Assembly: GCA_944380295.1 (NCBI GenBank)
Contig: CALWHE010000012.1
Span: 1-56,152, forward strand
Source: an uncultured Christensenellaceae bacterium
GTDB taxonomy: Bacteria > Bacillota > Clostridia > Christensenellales > UBA3700
DNA length: 56,152 nucleotides
Direction of reading: 5' to 3'
The position numbers and the translations under genes are program-made. The number at the start of each line of letters is the position of its first letter. Position 1 is the first letter of the stretch. Of the stretch, positions 53,784-56,152 are shown piece after piece. The notes below the pieces were generated by a model. That model saw only the letters and a program-made list of their open reading frames with translations, had not been told where the DNA came from and searched no databases.

Positions 53784-54467
53784 ATGGAAAACAAAAAGAT
53801 CTTGGTAGCGGAAGACAACACGGAAATGTCCGACATGGTGCGCAATTATCTGCTCAAAGCCGGGCACTCCGTTTATCAGGCGTTCGACGGTTTGCAGGCG
53901 ATAGACCTTGCCAAAGCCGTCAAGCCCGACCTCATCCTGCTGGACATCATGATGCCCATCTGTGACGGCTTCGAGGTGTGCGAAACGGTGCGCAAATACA
54001 TGAACGTGCCCATCATCATCATTTCCGCGCTGGTGGACGAAGATACCAAACTGCGCATGTTCGATCTGGGCGCGGACGACTATATGACCAAACCGTTTTC
54101 CTTCAAAGAGATGGTCATGCGCGTCAACGCGCAGCTGCGGCGCTATTACGAGTTTTCGCCCGTCAAGCAGAACAAGCGCACATACGGCAGATTGACCATC
54201 TGTTCCGACCGCTTTGAAGTGAAGGTGGACGGAGAGGAGATAAACCTCTCTTCCACGGAGTTCCGCCTGCTGGACTTCCTCACTTCCAACGAAAACAGGA
54301 TCATGACCAAACAGCAGATAATAGACGCCGTTTGGGGCGAGGACGATTATATAGACGAAAACACCGTTGCCGTCACCATCTCGCGTTTGCGTGACAAACT
54401 CAACAAGTTGGGCGTGAACGGCATCGCCACAGTGTGGGGATTCGGTTACAAGTGGCAGGCTTTATGA
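53784..54467 (+). CDS. OmpR-family response regulator
   Basis: A 227-residue regulator. Receiver domain residues 1-120: acidic pair E10-D11, phosphoacceptor D54 in LILLDIMMP, K103 in YMTKPF. The C-terminal winged-helix DNA-binding domain has INLSSTEFRLLDFLTSNE, DAVWGEDDYIDENTVAVTI, SRLRDKL and the end GFGYKW. Targets unknown. It is coupled to the kinase gene by ATGA. Confidence 0.95.
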   Translation: MENKKILVAEDNTEMSDMVRNYLLKAGHSVYQAFDGLQAIDLAKAVKPDLILLDIMMPICDGFEVCETVRKYMNVPIIIISALVDEDTKLRMFDLGADDYMTKPFSFKEMVMRVNAQLRRYYEFSPVKQNKRTYGRLTICSDRFEVKVDGEEINLSSTEFRLLDFLTSNENRIMTKQQIIDAVWGEDDYIDENTVAVTISRLRDKLNKLGVNGIATVWGFGYKWQAL

Positions 54468-55327
54468 GGGTAAATGAATATATTCTCAAAGAAATAGACC
54501 GCATTTACAACGAGCAGAAGATAGACAAGCCCGTCAGCGTGCGCGGTAATATCAGACAGCGCAAGATCCTCTACCACCTGGAAAGCGCGCGCCTGTTCAT
54601 GCTGCGTGAAAGAGAGAGGATAAGCAAACAGTTCGAATACACCACCGTCTCCGTCGCCGGCATCATCCACGACATAAAAACGCCCATGGCGCTGATCGCC
54701 GGCTACGCCGAATGCCTGCAAGACGGGGTGGGCGACAAAGATTATCTGCAACTCATACTGGACACGATAGAAAAAATGCAGGGCATCGTGGATTCCGTTT
54801 CCGTGCCCAAATCGTTCAACGCCCGCGAAGATATAGACGTCAAAGAATTTATCAGCGGCAGACCGTATTTTTATGCAGTTTTTGAACGCTATCGGGAGAT
54901 GGTGGAAGAGCGCGGCGTCAATTACCGCATCGGCAGACTGCCCGGCATTGCGGAGTGGTTTTGCCGCAACAGCGCCACCGTGGGCATGTATATCAATAAA
55001 AAACTCATTGATAGGGTGGTTCAGAACATCATCACCAACGATCTGCGCTATACGCCCAAGGGCGGCGTTATCCGCATAATTTTCAGCAAGGGCAGACAAT
55101 ATTTTTATATCAAGATCAAAGATAACGGTTCGGGCATAAAAAAGGCGGACGTGCCGTTCATTTTCGAGCGCGGCTTCAAATCGGGCAGCGGCGGCAGTAA
55201 AGGGCTGGGACTTTATATGGCGCAGGACATCGTGCGCCGCCACGGCGGAGAGATAAGCGTTCAGAGCAAGCAGGGCAAGGGGACGAAATTTATTATAAAG
55301 TTGCCGATAGTGCCGGTTAAAAAATAA
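54464..55327 (+). CDS. Soluble sensor histidine kinase
   Basis: A 287-residue kinase lacking any membrane segment or recognisable sensor domain. Residues 1-60 are a helical lead-in, then the H box with His69 (IIHDIKTPMALIAGYAECLQ), the N box (VVQNIITNDLRYTPKGG), G1 (IKDNGSGIKK), F box (PFIFERGFK) and G2 (GSKGLGLYMAQDIVRRHGGE). A typical cognate kinase of an OmpR regulator has two membrane helices. It probably senses a cytoplasmic cue or relies on a partner. The stop codon coincides with the start of a tandem repeat. Confidence 0.92.
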   Translation: MRVNEYILKEIDRIYNEQKIDKPVSVRGNIRQRKILYHLESARLFMLRERERISKQFEYTTVSVAGIIHDIKTPMALIAGYAECLQDGVGDKDYLQLILDTIEKMQGIVDSVSVPKSFNAREDIDVKEFISGRPYFYAVFERYREMVEERGVNYRIGRLPGIAEWFCRNSATVGMYINKKLIDRVVQNIITNDLRYTPKGGVIRIIFSKGRQYFYIKIKDNGSGIKKADVPFIFERGFKSGSGGSKGLGLYMAQDIVRRHGGEISVQSKQGKGTKFIIKLPIVPVKK

Positions 55328-55653
55328 GCGAAAGAGAAAAAGGATAAGGCGGATCCCGTTTTCAACGGGAACTGCCTTTTCCTCTTTCGCTTGAAATAGG
55401 GGACACCCCGCCATTCAAAAATAAAACGGACAGACGGAGATATAAGCGCAAAATATCGCCGTTTTATTTTTTTGAGGCGTAGTTTCCCCTCTTTTTGCGG
55501 AACACGATATCGCGTAGCGCACTTGGTCTTGCCGCAAAAATTCACCTCTTCCGCCCTCACTCGCTCCACAAGTTCCGCTCACTCGGAAAATGCGCACGGC
55601 GCATTTTAGAGGTGCGCTCGTCCAAAAGTGCGATTTTGGACGGCGGGATATTT
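55324..55653. repeat. Hairpin-rich repeat, copy 1
   Basis: Positions 55324-55619 are identical, by eye, to 55655-55950 at an offset of 331 bp. Internal structures: a long imperfect hairpin at 55326-55392 (AAGCGAAAGAG/CTCTTTCGCTT ends, CCCGTT/AACGGG tip); AATAAAACGG/CCGTTTTATT; and the perfect AAAATGCGC-ACG-GCGCATTTT at 55587-55607. A final 8-bp hairpin at 55620-55641 differs between copies but stays paired. It begins at the kinase stop codon, and the first hairpin could serve as its terminator. Confidence 0.9.
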
Positions 55654-55654
55654 G

Positions 55655-55983
55655 ATAAGCGAAAGAGAAAAAGGATAAGGCGGATCCCGTTTTCAACGGG
55701 AACTGCCTTTTCCTCTTTCGCTTGAAATAGGGGACACCCCGCCATTCAAAAATAAAACGGACAGACGGAGATATAAGCGCAAAATATCGCCGTTTTATTT
55801 TTTTGAGGCGTAGTTTCCCCTCTTTTTGCGGAACACGATATCGCGTAGCGCACTTGGTCTTGCCGCAAAAATTCACCTCTTCCGCCCTCACTCGCTCCAC
55901 AAGTTCCGCTCACTCGGAAAATGCGCACGGCGCATTTTAGAGGTGCGCTCACCGAAAAGCGCGGTTTTCGGTGGCGGAATATT
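55655..55983. repeat. Hairpin-rich repeat, copy 2
   Basis: Second tandem copy, identical to copy 1 for 296 bp; the variable hairpin at 55951-55972 (ACCGAAAA/TTTTCGGT) replaces GTCCAAAA/TTTTGGAC. Both copies end GGCGG(G/A)ATATT. The open frames on the minus strand in both copies repeat the same peptide and have no ribosome site, so I do not call genes. Confidence 0.9.
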
Positions 55984-56152
55984 ACACTTTGTCGTGTAAG
56001 TATTGCGAAGAGATCAGCCGGAAAAACGAACAAGTTACTTCAAGGCTTGATCAGGGGTGGAGCGCCCCGCGCTCCCAGCCGCCACGCACGACGAGCGCGG
56101 AGCTGTATCGTCGTGCATTTCACGTGCCCTCTCGTCGCTTGCGGATTGAGGG
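55984..56152. other. Window end with inverted repeats, no gene seen
   Basis: Contains TTACAC/GTGTAA (about 55983-56000) and a perfect 9-bp inverted repeat GCACGACGA/TCGTCGTGC (56096-56104, 56118-56126) with a 13-nt loop. No reading frame or tRNA can be supported; it may continue the repeat-rich region past the window. Confidence 0.5.

Noticed and set aside
55324..55983. Tandem repeat as a CRISPR array
   Set aside because: Units are about 330 bp and only two, without short repeats and unique spacers; no cas genes nearby.
55415..56033. Minus-strand ORFs repeated in both copies of the terminal repeat
   Set aside because: No ribosome site, biased composition, and they simply follow the repeated hairpins.

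Overview
The window is a contiguous stretch of a GC-rich bacterial chromosome. Gene families, Bacillus/Clostridium-type promoters (TTGACA-17-TATAAT), strong GGAGG ribosome sites and gut-Firmicute families (EFR1 ferredoxins, YitT, DUF6508, DUF378, TrpR-like HisR, HisZ/short HisG) point to an uncultured member of the class Clostridia, probably gut-associated and possibly Christensenellales-like. The placement is inference; there is no rRNA gene here. Almost everything is core metabolism or information processing; no phage, insertion sequence or CRISPR array was seen.

Layout. (1) 1-5.9 kb, minus strand: a lipoprotein running off the edge, a GPH-type sugar transporter with a long coiled-coil tail, a broken ECF sigma gene, dut, and a small membrane protein. 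(2) 6.1-13.8 kb, plus: a complete histidine operon hisR-hisZ-G-D-C-B-H-A-F-IE behind a promoter whose spacer is a perfect palindrome. (3) 14-19 kb, plus: secA-prfB-tsaD. (4) 19-27.1 kb, plus: rpsL-rpsG-fusA-tuf followed directly by rpmG-secE-nusG-rplK-rplA-rplJ-rplL, with leader RNAs before rpsL, rplK and rplJ. rpoB/rpoC, normally between these two blocks, are absent. (5) 27.3-36.8 kb: mostly small hypothetical or membrane proteins, a CoA-disulfide reductase/rhodanese fusion, an ion-transporter-superfamily permease, a DUF6508 protein and a P-loop protein. (6) 36.8-44.3 kb, minus: a polyamine operon speD-speA-speE-speB-casdh-nspC plus a lipoprotein hydrolase, preceded by a leader of about 310 nt ending in an intrinsic terminator. 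(7) 44.4-49.4 kb, plus: yitT, then metF, a methionine-synthase reactivation protein and metH. (8) 49.5-51.0 kb, minus: a cobalamin riboswitch controlling a DUF4430 lipoprotein and an ECF-type S component, convergent with B12-dependent metH. (9) 51.3-55.3 kb, plus: an SDR with a C-terminal zinc-finger-like extension, an EFR1 flavodoxin/ferredoxin, and a response regulator with a kinase lacking membrane segments. (10) 55.3-56.15 kb: two tandem copies of a hairpin-rich 330-bp repeat.

How it fits together. The organism makes histidine under a TrpR-family repressor. It makes putrescine from arginine via agmatine and has two alternative routes from putrescine to spermidine in one operon. It remethylates homocysteine with a B12 enzyme whose reactivation domain is a separate protein, and has a B12-controlled uptake candidate next door.

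Most notable signals: the uncharacterised speD leader RNA; the terminal repeat pair, in which a hairpin keeps its pairing through compensatory changes; the unusual str/rplKAJL gene order; the multi-hairpin rpsL leader; a four-cysteine insertion in SecA; and a natural Arg88 in ribosomal protein S12.
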